64,000 nt of DNA from Schlesneria paludicola DSM 18645. Lineage in GTDB: Bacteria; Planctomycetota; Planctomycetia; Planctomycetales; Planctomycetaceae. Positions 1 through 9,282 of this stretch are shown one piece after another. The stretch covers positions 22,849-86,848 of the forward strand of contig CAMCMU010000015.1 of assembly GCA_945876035.1 (NCBI GenBank), read 5' to 3'. Position numbers and translations under genes: made by a program. The notes under the pieces were generated by a model. That model was given only the letters and a program-made list of their open reading frames with translations, did no database searches and was not told the DNA's origin. How positions within the stretch are numbered: position 1 is the first letter of the stretch; the number at the start of each line of letters is the position of its first letter.

Positions 1-754
1 GGTGCTGAATTTTGATTTGCCTGTCGGACGTTTTCGATCAGCAGATTTCGAATTTTCGGCGACTGGTTACGACACTTCCTGTCAGTGGTCTGCCCCTCTG
101 TAACCTCTGCAACCAGCGCCGCGGGCGACCAAGGAACGCCGGCCAATGGTCGCCGTCTCTTTCAGAAGCGAAACTTGCGGGCGTTGAATGACGCGGCCGG
201 TGACAAGACACGCCATTTTTCGCCGGACGCCACGGAGAAAAATCGCCTCGCTTGGTAGCATCCGTCCCCTCCGCACACCGGAATCCATTGACATCGTCGG
301 CCAACGCATTAACGGGACTCAGCCGGGAACGATCTTGTCCGACTGTACGGCTTCTGCAAGAATCACGGGTGGCTTAGTGATAATCTTCGTCACTCCGAAT
401 CAAATGACGAAGGATTTCGCCTCCACGATTTGCCGGGAGGATGCTGTGTCATGGGGGATCGGTCGGGGAATGATTCATTCTTAAAAAATTGCGTGTCTTC
501 CACCGCGGGAGATTAGCACACAATTGTGTTTCAAATTTGCGATTCGCCGTGGCCGACAAAATGTGGCATTGCGGATTCATGACCGGAGGTTTCGGCATCG
601 CAACATCTCCTGACAACCGAGGCTTGCTACGGTCGTCAGGCCGGGGAATTCCCCGCGAGCTTGCAAGTAGCCGAGTCTTTTGTGGCGGCCCTGTTTTTTA
701 TTCACACCGTGTTTTGAGATGACCAGATTGTTCTGTAAAATCATCGCCGCACCC
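1..754. other. Non-coding stretch upstream of the peptidase gene
   Basis: I see no reading frame here that resembles a protein. The open frames are short, overlap on both strands and lack a ribosome binding site or recognisable domain. It probably contains the promoter of the following gene, but no clear -35/-10 pair stands out. Confidence 0.5.
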
Positions 755-1630
755 ATGGGCACGACATCTGAGGGCGACTTCGGCGGCGTCAGATGTCGAA
801 CCATTTTGAACATCCGCCGATGGTGGTTTCTCGCCTTGGGCGTGATCGCCACGTTTGGCTGCCGCTTGCCATCGCAGCCTTCGCCGATCGCGCTGCCGAC
901 TCGTCATTCGGTCGACAATGACCATTTACGGGTTCGTAGCGATATTCGACTTCCTCCCAACCATCCGTTACTCCGCGATCTCGACAGGCTGCGCGTTGAA
1001 ATCAGTGAGACACTGTTTCTTCCGGATCAAAGGCAGTCGGTGACGGTGTATCTCTTCGAGGACGAAGCCGTCTATTCTCAGTATCTGCAATTGCGATATC
1101 CGCAATTACCACCACGCCGTGCCTACTTTGTCGGAACTCTCAAGGAATTGGCCGTCTACACCTATTGGAGCGAAAAAATTCAAGAGGATTTGCGGCACGA
1201 ATACACTCACGGAGTGTTGCATGCCTCATTACCTCAGGTCCCCTTGTGGCTTGACGAGGGGTTGGCAGAATACTTTGAAGTGGCCAGTCGTTCAAAAGGC
1301 CTTAATCACGAGTATGCCACCCGTTTGGCAGCAGATTTTTCGAACGGATGGCGACCAAATCTGGAACGACTGGAGTCATTGGAGGCCGTCGCCGACATGA
1401 AAAAGGCCGACTACATCGAAGCTTGGGCATGGGTTCACTTTATGCTTCATCAGAGTGACGATTCACGCGGCTTACTGATTAGCTATCTGCGAGAGTTGCG
1501 GTCGGCAGAAAAACCTGAACTGTTATCCGCTCGCATGCGAGTCGAAATACCGCAAGCCGAGGAACGATTTGCGGCACACGCCTCGTCGCTCTTCAGCGGA
1601 CTCGCCACCGTCGGCGGCAAGTCCCTGTAA
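755..1630 (+). CDS. Exported gluzincin-type zinc metallopeptidase-like lipoprotein
   Basis: The product is about 291 residues. Residues 148-152 read HEYTH, an HExxH zinc site, followed about 15 residues later by LDEGLAEYF, whose glutamate fits the third zinc ligand of gluzincins (the peptidase MA-like arrangement). A hydrophobic segment near residue 25 ends in ATFGC, a plausible lipobox, so the enzyme is probably lipid-anchored outside the cytoplasm. The start is uncertain: in-frame ATGs lie at 680, 719 and 755 and a TTG at 804, and none has a good Shine-Dalgarno; 755 keeps the signal sequence with the shortest lead. The rest matches the planctomycete DUF1570-like peptidase style, but I cannot name a substrate. 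It stands alone. Confidence 0.75.
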   Translation: MGTTSEGDFGGVRCRTILNIRRWWFLALGVIATFGCRLPSQPSPIALPTRHSVDNDHLRVRSDIRLPPNHPLLRDLDRLRVEISETLFLPDQRQSVTVYLFEDEAVYSQYLQLRYPQLPPRRAYFVGTLKELAVYTYWSEKIQEDLRHEYTHGVLHASLPQVPLWLDEGLAEYFEVASRSKGLNHEYATRLAADFSNGWRPNLERLESLEAVADMKKADYIEAWAWVHFMLHQSDDSRGLLISYLRELRSAEKPELLSARMRVEIPQAEERFAAHASSLFSGLATVGGKSL

Positions 1631-2230
1631 AACAGAGGAATCGTCCACGAATGAGGGGCTCCGGCTGATTGAAGTATCGCTCGGCATGTTCGGTTTCGAT
1701 GTCTTCTCTGACGCGTTGCCAAGCCGGAAGAGATTCTGCGGGAGACAGGAGTGTTCACCGGAATGCGGCGCAGAGGATCTTGAAATACGCCTGGCAAAAC
1801 CAACTCGAAACGCGGTAGCAGAACGGACGTCAACGTGTTGTCGAGACGTTGGTCTTGCCAGCAAAGATCGACGGGACGTGGCTTGCAGCGTGACTCGGCC
1901 GGTGATCTTTCACCATCGCGAGGGGTGGCCGGCGGCCGACTTCGGTGGCGATGGATGATCGAGGGGAATCCGGTTCGAGTCCGTTTTCTTGGGAGCAGGA
2001 CCACGTTTTGGGAAACGCTCCGAAATCAAAAACGCTGTTTTCCGAGGGGCGTCAAAATAGAGTGTCCGTTCTCTGGATTCGTGGCGGCCGCTTTCGGAAT
2101 TGTCGGCCAGTGGCCGTTTCTGCCGAAATCGTCTGGACACATTTGAGGGGATTCATTACATCCCGCTCCGATCAGGCGTTGTGCACTGGCGCGTCGCCGC
2201 AGTTCGAGTCCGTTTCGGGAGGATTGGCTC
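1631..2230. other. 600-base gap without a supported gene
   Basis: Open frames exist on both strands (longest about 170 codons on the minus strand overlapping the peptidase end) but have arginine-rich, shadow-like compositions. The last 20 bases hold a good ribosome binding site (GGGAGG) for the lipoprotein gene. Confidence 0.5.
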
Positions 2231-3133
2231 ATGCCGTCCACTTCGCCGAGTTCCTATAAATCGTCTGGCATTCGAATTCTCCTCTGTCTGACAAGTTCCG
2301 TCCTTTGCGGCTGCTATTCGCCTTACGGCTACCATGGCCCTTACGGTGGTCCCGGCTCGTATGGTCAGCCGCCGTATCCGGCATCCGGATTCCCCAGTGG
2401 CCCGGTCAATGGATTTCCACCGGGCGCCCCCTACAGCCCGGGTGTGACGCAACCCGGATCACCGTTACCGACTCCTTTAGGCCCGCCATCGACTTACGAT
2501 AACGGCGGAAATGGAATCCGGTTTGATGAGCAGCCGAACAATGCCCCGACTTTTGACTCCAGTCCGTCGAATGGGCGAAAAGTCCCCAATCCGGACGATG
2601 AGCCGACGACTACGAAGCCCACTCTGACACCGACATCAGGAACCGATTCGAACGATTTGGAGACACCTTTCGAACAAACGGGGGACTCCCGAAACAACAA
2701 TTTTGGCAATTCCACAGAGAGGCCTCGGCTGATGTCGGAGCCTGATCCGTTTGAAATGCCCGAAAAGCTACCACCGCAACTCCGTTCCTCCACCCTGTCT
2801 CACGCTTCGCCGATTCGCAGAGTGAGCTATGAGGAACCGCAGTCATCGACGCTGAATCCTTTCGGTCGTGACACGAAAAATGCCAATCCGACGTGGCTTC
2901 GTGGCATGCTCGACTATGACAAGAAACAGGGGACGTGGTCGATCCTTTATTCCTCGAATCCTGATCCACGAGATCCTCACGGAGGATTCTTGACACTCGC
3001 CAGTCACGCCAATTTGGCAAAGTGTCGCGTCGGTGAAGTCATCCTTGCCGAGGGTGCCATTGACGCAAGCAAAACGGATGCCCGCGGCAAGTCCGTTTAC
3101 GTTCTGGACAATGTCACACCGCTGACGCAGTAA
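2231..3133 (+). CDS. Pro/Gly/Tyr-rich lipoprotein of unknown function
   Basis: A 300-residue protein with a type II signal peptide: a hydrophobic stretch ends in LCGC, with cysteine 28 as the predicted lipidated residue. Residues 29-75 are rich in Tyr, Gly and Pro (repeats of the PYG / YGPYGG kind). Residues 80-200 are low-complexity with many Asn, Pro, Thr and Ser. The last 80 residues look globular (WLRGMLDYDKKQGTWSILY onward) and may be the functional domain. The start is well supported by GGGAGG about 8 bases upstream of ATG. I do not recognise a named family. The Tyr/Gly/Pro-rich part suggests a surface-exposed, disordered anchor region. Confidence 0.8.
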   Translation: MPSTSPSSYKSSGIRILLCLTSSVLCGCYSPYGYHGPYGGPGSYGQPPYPASGFPSGPVNGFPPGAPYSPGVTQPGSPLPTPLGPPSTYDNGGNGIRFDEQPNNAPTFDSSPSNGRKVPNPDDEPTTTKPTLTPTSGTDSNDLETPFEQTGDSRNNNFGNSTERPRLMSEPDPFEMPEKLPPQLRSSTLSHASPIRRVSYEEPQSSTLNPFGRDTKNANPTWLRGMLDYDKKQGTWSILYSSNPDPRDPHGGFLTLASHANLAKCRVGEVILAEGAIDASKTDARGKSVYVLDNVTPLTQ

Positions 3134-3217
3134 TCCCCGTCCCTGGCATCGGCGTTGCTCTGGATCACGTCGACTGTCCTCGGATTGTTTTGCACTTACG
3201 CAAGAAGGTATCGTGGC

Positions 3218-3652
3218 ATGCTTGGTCGATATTGGATTGCTGTCGGCGCGATTTTAGGAGGAGTCTCGGTTGGGCTTGGAGCCTTCGCAGCACACGGTCT
3301 CGACCAGGTTTTTGTCGAAAAATATGCCGGTCAAACCCGAATCGTTGCGGGAGAGACGATGCCACTTGCCACGAAGTTTTTGAACGACTTCAAAACCGGT
3401 GTGGAATACCAGATGTACCATGCGGTCTCGCTACTGGTCGTCGGTCTGTGGGCTGAACGGCGAGCCTCTCGAAGCCTCGAATTCGCCGGACGGGCATTTT
3501 TTGTGGGGGTCGTTCTGTTCTCGGGAAGTCTTTACATTTTGACGCTGACGGGCGTAACGAAATGGGGCATGGTGACGCCCTTGGGCGGTGTCGCGTTGAT
3601 TGCCGGGTGGTTGACTCTCGCTGTCGAGAGTCTTCGCAATCGCGAGATTTAG
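3218..3652 (+). CDS. DUF423 small membrane protein (YgdD-like)
   Basis: A 144-residue polytopic membrane protein. It opens with GAILGGVSVGLGAFAAHGL, the signature start of the DUF423 family (COG2363), and continues with YQMYHAVSLLVVGL and three further hydrophobic helices. Length and helix count fit the family, whose function is unknown. The ATG at 3218 is chosen because family members begin a few residues before this motif and AAGAAGGT lies about 9 bases upstream; an upstream frame opens at 3155 but adds an unrelated leader. An internal segment of about 25 residues between helices 1 and 2 (VEKYAGQTRIVAGETMPLA) is longer than in short homologues. Confidence 0.9.
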   Translation: MLGRYWIAVGAILGGVSVGLGAFAAHGLDQVFVEKYAGQTRIVAGETMPLATKFLNDFKTGVEYQMYHAVSLLVVGLWAERRASRSLEFAGRAFFVGVVLFSGSLYILTLTGVTKWGMVTPLGGVALIAGWLTLAVESLRNREI

Positions 3653-3864
3653 TCGATGCACGCCCGATCTTCGAAACGAGTGTGCCGGAGACTCGACAGG
3701 GATTCGGCTGACTGGCAGGAGGAATCATCGTGGTATCCACGGACACGACGGATCCCTGATCCGCATCCCACGTGTACGACCCGTTCTGTCCTCGGTGTTT
3801 TGTGTCCCCTGGTCCTCGTGTGGCCATCGAACACCGATTAACCAACCTTGGGAGGGCTGATGTG

Positions 3865-4620
3865 ATGGAGATTATTGGGCATCGCGGCGCATCGTTTGAC
3901 GCGCCTGAAAACACACTCGCTTCGTTCCGACGGGGGTGGGAACAACACGCCGATGCGGTGGAGTTGGACATCCGGCAAACCAAGGACGGTCGGATCGTTG
4001 TGATTCACGATCAAGACACCCAACGCGTGACGGGCGTCAATCGTCTTGTTGAGGAGCAGACGTTAGAGGAAATCCGGCAGCTTGATGCAGGCGTTTGGAA
4101 AGATTCTCGATGGGTCGGAGAAAAGGTTCCCTTGTTGAGCGAAGCTCTGGCCCTTGTCCCGGCCGGAAAACGATTATTCATCGAGGTCAAATGCGGGATC
4201 GCGGTTGTTCCGGAACTGGTGCGGGAGATCCACGCTGCAAATCAACAACCCACGCAAACAGTGGTTATTGGTTTTTGCTCGAAGACCATGGCTGCCGTGA
4301 AGTCCCTGCTTCCGGCTGTCGAAGTCTACTTGGTTGCGAACATCAGCCAGCGTGACGCATCCCAGGCAATACCGTCGCCGTCCATTGAGGATCTGCTTCA
4401 ACGCGCCATCCATTCCGGAATTGATGGTCTCAATCTTTCGGCCTGCAAATTGATCGACAAGTCGTTTGTCGATCACGTGACAAGGCGAGGTCTGAAACTA
4501 GCCGTATGGACGGTGAACGATCCGACAATCGCGAGGGAGATGATGGATGCTGGTGTCCAAAGTCTGGCCAGCGACAGGCCCGGATTTATTCGAGATCAAT
4601 TGGCTCTGCCGTTCCAATGA
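3865..4620 (+). CDS. Glycerophosphodiester phosphodiesterase
   Basis: A 251-residue cytoplasmic-looking protein hydrolysing glycerophosphodiesters to an alcohol and glycerol 3-phosphate. The GDPD signature is complete: GHRGASFDAPENTLASF at residues 5-21 gives the catalytic His-Arg and the metal-binding Glu-Asn; ELDIRQTKDG gives the Glu-x-Asp metal ligands; VVIHD gives the second catalytic His. Near the C-terminus AVWTVND is the usual WTVN motif. ATG 3865 sits 10 bases after GGGAGG; a longer frame opens at 3772 without support. No signal peptide is visible, which points to intracellular turnover of phospholipid head groups. The gene is convergent with the pseudopilin gene, separated by 22 bases. 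Confidence 0.93.
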   Translation: MEIIGHRGASFDAPENTLASFRRGWEQHADAVELDIRQTKDGRIVVIHDQDTQRVTGVNRLVEEQTLEEIRQLDAGVWKDSRWVGEKVPLLSEALALVPAGKRLFIEVKCGIAVVPELVREIHAANQQPTQTVVIGFCSKTMAAVKSLLPAVEVYLVANISQRDASQAIPSPSIEDLLQRAIHSGIDGLNLSACKLIDKSFVDHVTRRGLKLAVWTVNDPTIAREMMDAGVQSLASDRPGFIRDQLALPFQ

Positions 4621-4642
4621 TCATGCGAGGAGTCGGCGGAGG

Positions 4643-5140
4643 TCACGAGGGACCGGTTTCAGACCAGTTGTTGACATCGTCACTACCCCCGTCATCGTTT
4701 TGTTTGTTGGGTCCAGAGGACCAGATTGCCGGCGTCGTCGCGTTCGGTCGTTTGGTGTTAGGCCACTCGTAGAACAGCATTGAACCCCAACTGTCCTTGG
4801 GAACTTTTTCCAGATAGGGACTTGTCGCCTTGCCCGACGCATCTTGACCGGGATTCGTCAGTAGGTTGATGACCTCATCGCGGGCCACTTGTGGATACTC
4901 ACCATCGTGGTCGATTGCATGGTTTTTGCACGCTTGTTCCATGGTACTAATGCTGATTCGCGTAGACTTGATCAACGCCTGTTTCTGCGCACCGATCAAG
5001 TTGGGAAGCGCCATAGCCGCGATCACTCCGAGAATCGCGAGGACGAGCAATACTTCGACAAGTGTGAAGCCAACGCGAGACACTCTGATGTCAGCAGGCT
5101 CGAAACGGCGCGAGCGGACGGATGCGGGAGCATGGGTCAT
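4643..5140 (-). CDS. GspG-like type II pseudopilin
   Basis: A 165-residue prepilin-like protein. After a basic leader of about 26 residues comes GFTLVEVLLVLAILGVIAA, the prepilin peptidase site (cleavage before Phe of GFTLVE, Glu at +5) and N-terminal helix. The C-terminal half has the GspG look: 'YLEKVPKDSWGSMLFYEWPN' corresponds to the major-pseudopilin motif of cleaved GspG proteins (PKDPWG-type loop). The start at 5140 is chosen because the longer frame (to 5212) only adds a leader. It lies downstream of a gspF-like gene on the same strand with a 186-base gap, so both probably belong to one type II secretion or type IV pilus-like assembly. No ATPase or secretin gene is in the window. Confidence 0.85.
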   Translation of the reverse strand: MTHAPASVRSRRFEPADIRVSRVGFTLVEVLLVLAILGVIAAMALPNLIGAQKQALIKSTRISISTMEQACKNHAIDHDGEYPQVARDEVINLLTNPGQDASGKATSPYLEKVPKDSWGSMLFYEWPNTKRPNATTPAIWSSGPNKQNDDGGSDDVNNWSETGPS

Positions 5141-5326
5141 GACGGCTTTTCTCTCTACGGAACAATCCCAACTCAACAATCTCAACGGAACGGATTGCAA
5201 AACAGGACTCAAGGTAGTTTAGCGAAGAACACTAAAAAATTGAACTGCAGTGTGTCTGACCGGATGCGGAGGGAACAAGTTTTGGCACACTCTTCCGACA
5301 CAGGAACCTAAAATTCGCCGGGCGTT

Positions 5327-6535
5327 TCACATCGTGGACGAACTGTTGAAGATTGGAAGCATCAGTGCCAGCAGCACAAACAGGATCACCCCTGCCATGA
5401 TCACGAGCATCAGCGGTTCGAGGAGTCTAACCGTTAGATCGAGTTGTCTATTGGTCTGCCGTTCCATCTTATCCGCAATGGTGATCAACACCATTTCCAA
5501 GTTGTTTGCCTCTTCGCCGACCGAAATCATCTCGATCACGTCGAGGGGAAAGTGACGACATTCTGACAGCGGTTGAGCAAGAGATCGTCCCGACGAAACT
5601 CGGTCGGCCGCTGTGGCGATTGCTTCGCTGAGGACGCGATTGCCGGTTGCATCCTTGGCAATACGCAGGGAGTCCAAAATTGGAACCCCATTGTGAAGTA
5701 ACGTTCCCAAAACGCGACAGAATCGGGCGATGGCAAGACTTCGGATCACATTGCCAACTCCGAAAATCTTTAAGCGAAGTTCATCCAGGCGCCGTCGTCC
5801 GGACTCATTTGAGAAGTGTTTCCGTGCGGCGATGATCGAAAGCGGGACGGCAACCAGTCCCAACCATCCGTTGCTTTGCAGGAAACTACTCAATGTCAGC
5901 AGAGCCGTCGTCGCCCAAGGGAGTGTTCCCTCTTCGCGCATCTTGTCAAACAGAGGTTCGAACTTCGGCACGAAAAAAATCAGCATCGCAATCAGAATCA
6001 GTGATCCGACGGCGACGAGAAATGCGGGATAGGCCATGGCACCAATGACACGTCCCTTGAGTTCCTCCTGATGTTCCGTAAATGTTGCAATCCGTTGGAG
6101 AGCGTCTTCAAGGAAACTTCCCTCTTCCCCTGCACGGATCATGCTGATGGTCAACTCGCTAAAAACCGTCGGATGCTGTCGCAAGGCCTCAGCCAACCGT
6201 GTGCCATCGGCCACTTGATCGCGAGCCTGCTGCAGGACCATTTTCAGCGTCACATGGCGTGTCTGCCTGATCAGCAGGTCGAGAGAACGCAGCAGAGGCA
6301 CACCCGCCCGCAAGAGATCGGACAATTGGGTGTAGAACACAGATAACACACGGGCGGGAACGCGGCGTCTCTTGTTGTCTCGATGTGCCGCTGACGATGC
6401 CGCCATTGCAATCTGTATCGGAAACAGTCCGCGGGCCGAAAGCTGTCCCAATGCCTCACGTTGATTCCCGGCAGTCAGAGTCCCCTCCACCTGTGTTCCC
6501 GAAAACTCGCGAGCGATATAACGAAATTCGGGCAT
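5327..6535 (-). CDS. GspF/PilC-type inner-membrane platform protein
   Basis: A 402-residue protein with two GspF domains. It begins PEFRYIAREFSGTQVEGTL, the standard GspF opening, and contains the paired motifs DLLRAGVPLLRSLDLL (about residue 72) and LLHNGVPILDSLRIAK (about 270), each followed by a helical bundle and a membrane segment (AYPAFLVAVGSLILIAMLIFF; LLEPLMLVIMAGVILFVLLAL). Length matches the family (about 400). It is the platform protein around which pseudopilins assemble. The pseudopilin gene follows downstream on the same strand, supporting a joint role in protein export or pilus assembly. Confidence 0.92.
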   Translation of the reverse strand: MPEFRYIAREFSGTQVEGTLTAGNQREALGQLSARGLFPIQIAMAASSAAHRDNKRRRVPARVLSVFYTQLSDLLRAGVPLLRSLDLLIRQTRHVTLKMVLQQARDQVADGTRLAEALRQHPTVFSELTISMIRAGEEGSFLEDALQRIATFTEHQEELKGRVIGAMAYPAFLVAVGSLILIAMLIFFVPKFEPLFDKMREEGTLPWATTALLTLSSFLQSNGWLGLVAVPLSIIAARKHFSNESGRRRLDELRLKIFGVGNVIRSLAIARFCRVLGTLLHNGVPILDSLRIAKDATGNRVLSEAIATAADRVSSGRSLAQPLSECRHFPLDVIEMISVGEEANNLEMVLITIADKMERQTNRQLDLTVRLLEPLMLVIMAGVILFVLLALMLPIFNSSSTM

Positions 6536-6719
6536 GAGAGAAACGTGCCTATAAGCCTTGAACGGGCATCGTCAAAAAAACACACACGCCGCCGGTTTGG
6601 AGAAACTGGCGACTGAATACGACACAGACTCTCCAGACCACAGGGTGCGTTCTTGAAACGTTCTTCAATCCGATCCGGATTGCCTCGTCCACAAGTTTGC
6701 CATCACGAGACACGGTTTG

Positions 6720-7886
6720 TTAGGGTTGCATCGAGACGAACCGGATACACGAGGGGCTGCCAACATGGATCGTGCTTCCCGTGGCCGTCAATGCGCCCGT
6801 GTCGACATTGATCTGAAACGAACGGACGTCATTTGTTGCCTGATTAGCCGCGATCAGATACTGTCCTGTCGGATCGATGTTAAAGTTGCGGGGTACTTTT
6901 CCGCCGGTGAGACAATGTCCCACCGCCGTCAGTTTTCCTGTCATGTCGTTAAACTGAAAAATTGCCAGACTGTCATGGCCACGATTGGAAACATAGACAA
7001 ATTTTCCGGTGGGATGAACAACCGTTTCGGCGGTCGAATTGCCGGGGACGTCGTGGGGCAATGTCGATAACGTCTGCACTTCTGTCAGTCTCCCTGTTTC
7101 GGAATTGCAGCGAAAGAGGGTCACCGTTGAACTCGTTTCATTGTTGACGAACGCAAACCGCCCCGTGGGATGAAATGCCAAGTGACGCGGCCCGCTTCCC
7201 TGTGCGAGTAACCCGGCGGGAGGATCATTCGCGACGAGTGAACTTGTGCTTCCGTCAAATCGATAGATCAACACTTTGTCCAGACTCAAATCGGCGACGT
7301 AGGCAAAACGATTTGCGGTATCCAAGTTGATTGAGTGTGCGTGTGGCATCACCTTGCCGGGTTTGACGGCATTCGTGGCCGAATGCTGGATCGAAGTCGC
7401 GGCGGATCGTAATCGGCCGTCCAAATCGAGGGGCAGGACCGCGATGCTGCCGCCGGTGTAGTTGGCCACAAGGACGTTGTTTCCTGCCGCATCAACCACG
7501 AGATGGCACGGGGCTGCACCCATCGATGACTGCTGATTGAGCGGGGTGAGGCTTCCTGTCAAAACGTTCATGGCGAAGGCGTTCACCGCCCCGTCTGGTC
7601 GCCCCTGAAAGTCATCCACTTCATTGACAGCGTACAAAAATTTACGGTTGGGGTGAATAGCCAGAAATGACGGATTTTTGGTTTCAACTGCCAATCGGGG
7701 GGGAGTCAGTTCCCCCGTGATCAGACTCATCGTCGAGTGATAAATTCCTTGACTCGGCCCGCCGGTGTATGTCCCGATATAGACCCGCAAAGACAGTGGA
7801 GCCGCGACCTCTGCCGCTGGCATCAGGCACGGAAATGTTAAGCCGAAGACCAGCACAATCACACGCTGGGCGTTGCAATGTCGCAT
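6720..7886 (-). CDS. Lactonase-family seven-bladed beta-propeller, exported
   Basis: A 388-residue protein with a signal peptide (VIVLVFGLTFPCLMPAAEVAA). It has the 6-phosphogluconolactonase/muconate-lactonizing (COG2706) pattern: YIGTYTGG near the mature N-terminus, then repeated blade motifs such as FLAIHPNRKFLYAVNE, GPRHLAFHPTGRFAFVNNE, TVVHPTGKFVYVSNRG and FNIDPTGQYLIAANQ. Unlike cytosolic lactonases it is exported, so a role in the pentose phosphate pathway is doubtful. The ATG at 7886 precedes the signal peptide and has AGAGG upstream; the longer frame to 8024 reads through a (GT)n repeat and is unlikely to be coding. Confidence 0.88.
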   Translation of the reverse strand: MRHCNAQRVIVLVFGLTFPCLMPAAEVAAPLSLRVYIGTYTGGPSQGIYHSTMSLITGELTPPRLAVETKNPSFLAIHPNRKFLYAVNEVDDFQGRPDGAVNAFAMNVLTGSLTPLNQQSSMGAAPCHLVVDAAGNNVLVANYTGGSIAVLPLDLDGRLRSAATSIQHSATNAVKPGKVMPHAHSINLDTANRFAYVADLSLDKVLIYRFDGSTSSLVANDPPAGLLAQGSGPRHLAFHPTGRFAFVNNETSSTVTLFRCNSETGRLTEVQTLSTLPHDVPGNSTAETVVHPTGKFVYVSNRGHDSLAIFQFNDMTGKLTAVGHCLTGGKVPRNFNIDPTGQYLIAANQATNDVRSFQINVDTGALTATGSTIHVGSPSCIRFVSMQP

Positions 7887-7940
7887 GGGAGACCTCTCGG
7901 AAGGCGGGGACGCACCCCGAACTAAATTGATGCCGTCGAA

Positions 7941-7960
7941 CACACACACACACAAACACA
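7941..7960. repeat. (CA)n microsatellite
   Basis: Seven CA units followed by an interrupted AACACA, about 55 bases upstream of the lactonase-like start. A second, longer CA tract lies at 12024. Confidence 0.85.
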
Positions 7961-8207
7961 GCTTAAGGCGGTGACGATAGGCAGATCCGTCGACTGCGCC
8001 AAGCATCAACGCCGAGACAGACACACGGGCGTTGCCGTGGCCGACAGACGGGAATCTGTTTTCCTCGACGTTGGCCGACGGGTTGTTCTTGCCGTCGTCT
8101 TTTTTAACAGGCGTGGCCTGACTGTTTACGCAACGTGAGGTTTTGCAAGAGATCTCGAGTCGTGGGGTGACACCCTGAAAACCAGCCGATGTTTTGTGGA
8201 CAGACTC

Positions 8208-9185
8208 TTAGTATTTTTGGTGCCCGAGACCACAGGCCTCACGAACTCGCTGTAGAACGGCTTGCCCTTTCGCGCGCGCTGTTTTTGCACCGGCGGCCAG
8301 AATGTCCTCGACCTGTTCGGGATCCGCAGCAAGTTTAGAACGACGTGCTCTGGCCTCGGCAAAGTAGTCGGTTGCCGCCTCAAACACGGCCTGCTTGGCT
8401 TCACCGTAACCCATTCCACCGGCTCGATACCGGTCGGCCAACGCGGCCTGTTGTTCGGGCGATGTCAAAAGCTTAAAGAGGGCGAAGACGGAGCAGGAGT
8501 CTGGATTTTTTGTCGCGTCCATCGGTGTCGAGTCGGTTTTGATCGACATGATTTTTTTGCGTAGAGTTTTGCCGGTCTCGAAGATCTCGATCGTATTGCC
8601 GTAGCTCTTGGACATTTTCTCGCCGTCCGTTCCCGGAACCTTCGCACCGGTTTCCAGGACACGGGCATTCGGTAGGTGCAGAAATTCGCCTCCGTAAATC
8701 GTATTAAATCGCTGGGCGATATCGCGTGTGACTTCCAAGTGCTGTATCTGATCCGCACCGACAGGCACAATGTCCGAGTCATAAAGCAGGATATCGGCGG
8801 CCATCAGCACCGGATAGGTGAACAACCCCGCGTCCGGCGAAATTCCTTTGGCAACCTTGTCCTTGTAAGAGTGACACTTTTCCAAAAGGCTGTGCTGGGT
8901 CACTGTCATGAGGAGCCACATCAATTCGGTGACTTCGGGAATGTCCGACTGTCGGAACAAGGTGGCTCGATGGGGATCCAATCCCAACGCGAGCAGGTCG
9001 AGGGCTGCGTCCCACGTGGCGGCAGATAAGGCCTTCGGATCACGAACGGAGGTCAGTGCATGCAGGTCGGCGATGAAATAAAATGACTGCTCATTTCCCT
9101 GCAATGCGATGTACTGGCGGATGGCCCCAAAATAGTTGCCCCAGTGCAAGCGACCCGTGGGCTGGATTCCAGAAAGAACCTTCAT
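8208..9185 (-). CDS. trpS: Tryptophanyl-tRNA synthetase
   Basis: A 325-residue class I aminoacyl-tRNA synthetase that charges tRNA-Trp. The N-terminus [20 protein letters not shown] contains the HIGH-type motif (HWGN) and [14 protein letters not shown] contains the KMSKS motif. [20 protein letters not shown] is the usual tryptophan/tRNA-binding helix region. The length fits bacterial TrpRS (about 330). ATG 9185 is preferred; the codon immediately before is TTG and could also initiate. It is a single gene with no trp biosynthesis neighbours. Confidence 0.97.
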   Translation of the reverse strand: MKVLSGIQPTGRLHWGNYFGAIRQYIALQGNEQSFYFIADLHALTSVRDPKALSAATWDAALDLLALGLDPHRATLFRQSDIPEVTELMWLLMTVTQHSLLEKCHSYKDKVAKGISPDAGLFTYPVLMAADILLYDSDIVPVGADQIQHLEVTRDIAQRFNTIYGGEFLHLPNARVLETGAKVPGTDGEKMSKSYGNTIEIFETGKTLRKKIMSIKTDSTPMDATKNPDSCSVFALFKLLTSPEQQAALADRYRAGGMGYGEAKQAVFEAATDYFAEARARRSKLAADPEQVEDILAAGAKTARAKGQAVLQRVREACGLGHQKY

Positions 9186-9282
9186 CAATCAACCTGAGAT
9201 TACGGAAACGGATCTACATCGCGAGGCCATATTGTCCTCGCACAGGGAAGGCGAATCGTAAACACTATCGGGCGTTATACAA

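Noticed and set aside
1965..1990. GGTTCGAGTCC, resembling a tRNA T-loop
   Set aside because: The flanking bases do not form the 5-bp T stem and no D- or anticodon-arm structure can be built upstream. A similar GTTCGAGTCC near 2205 fails in the same way.
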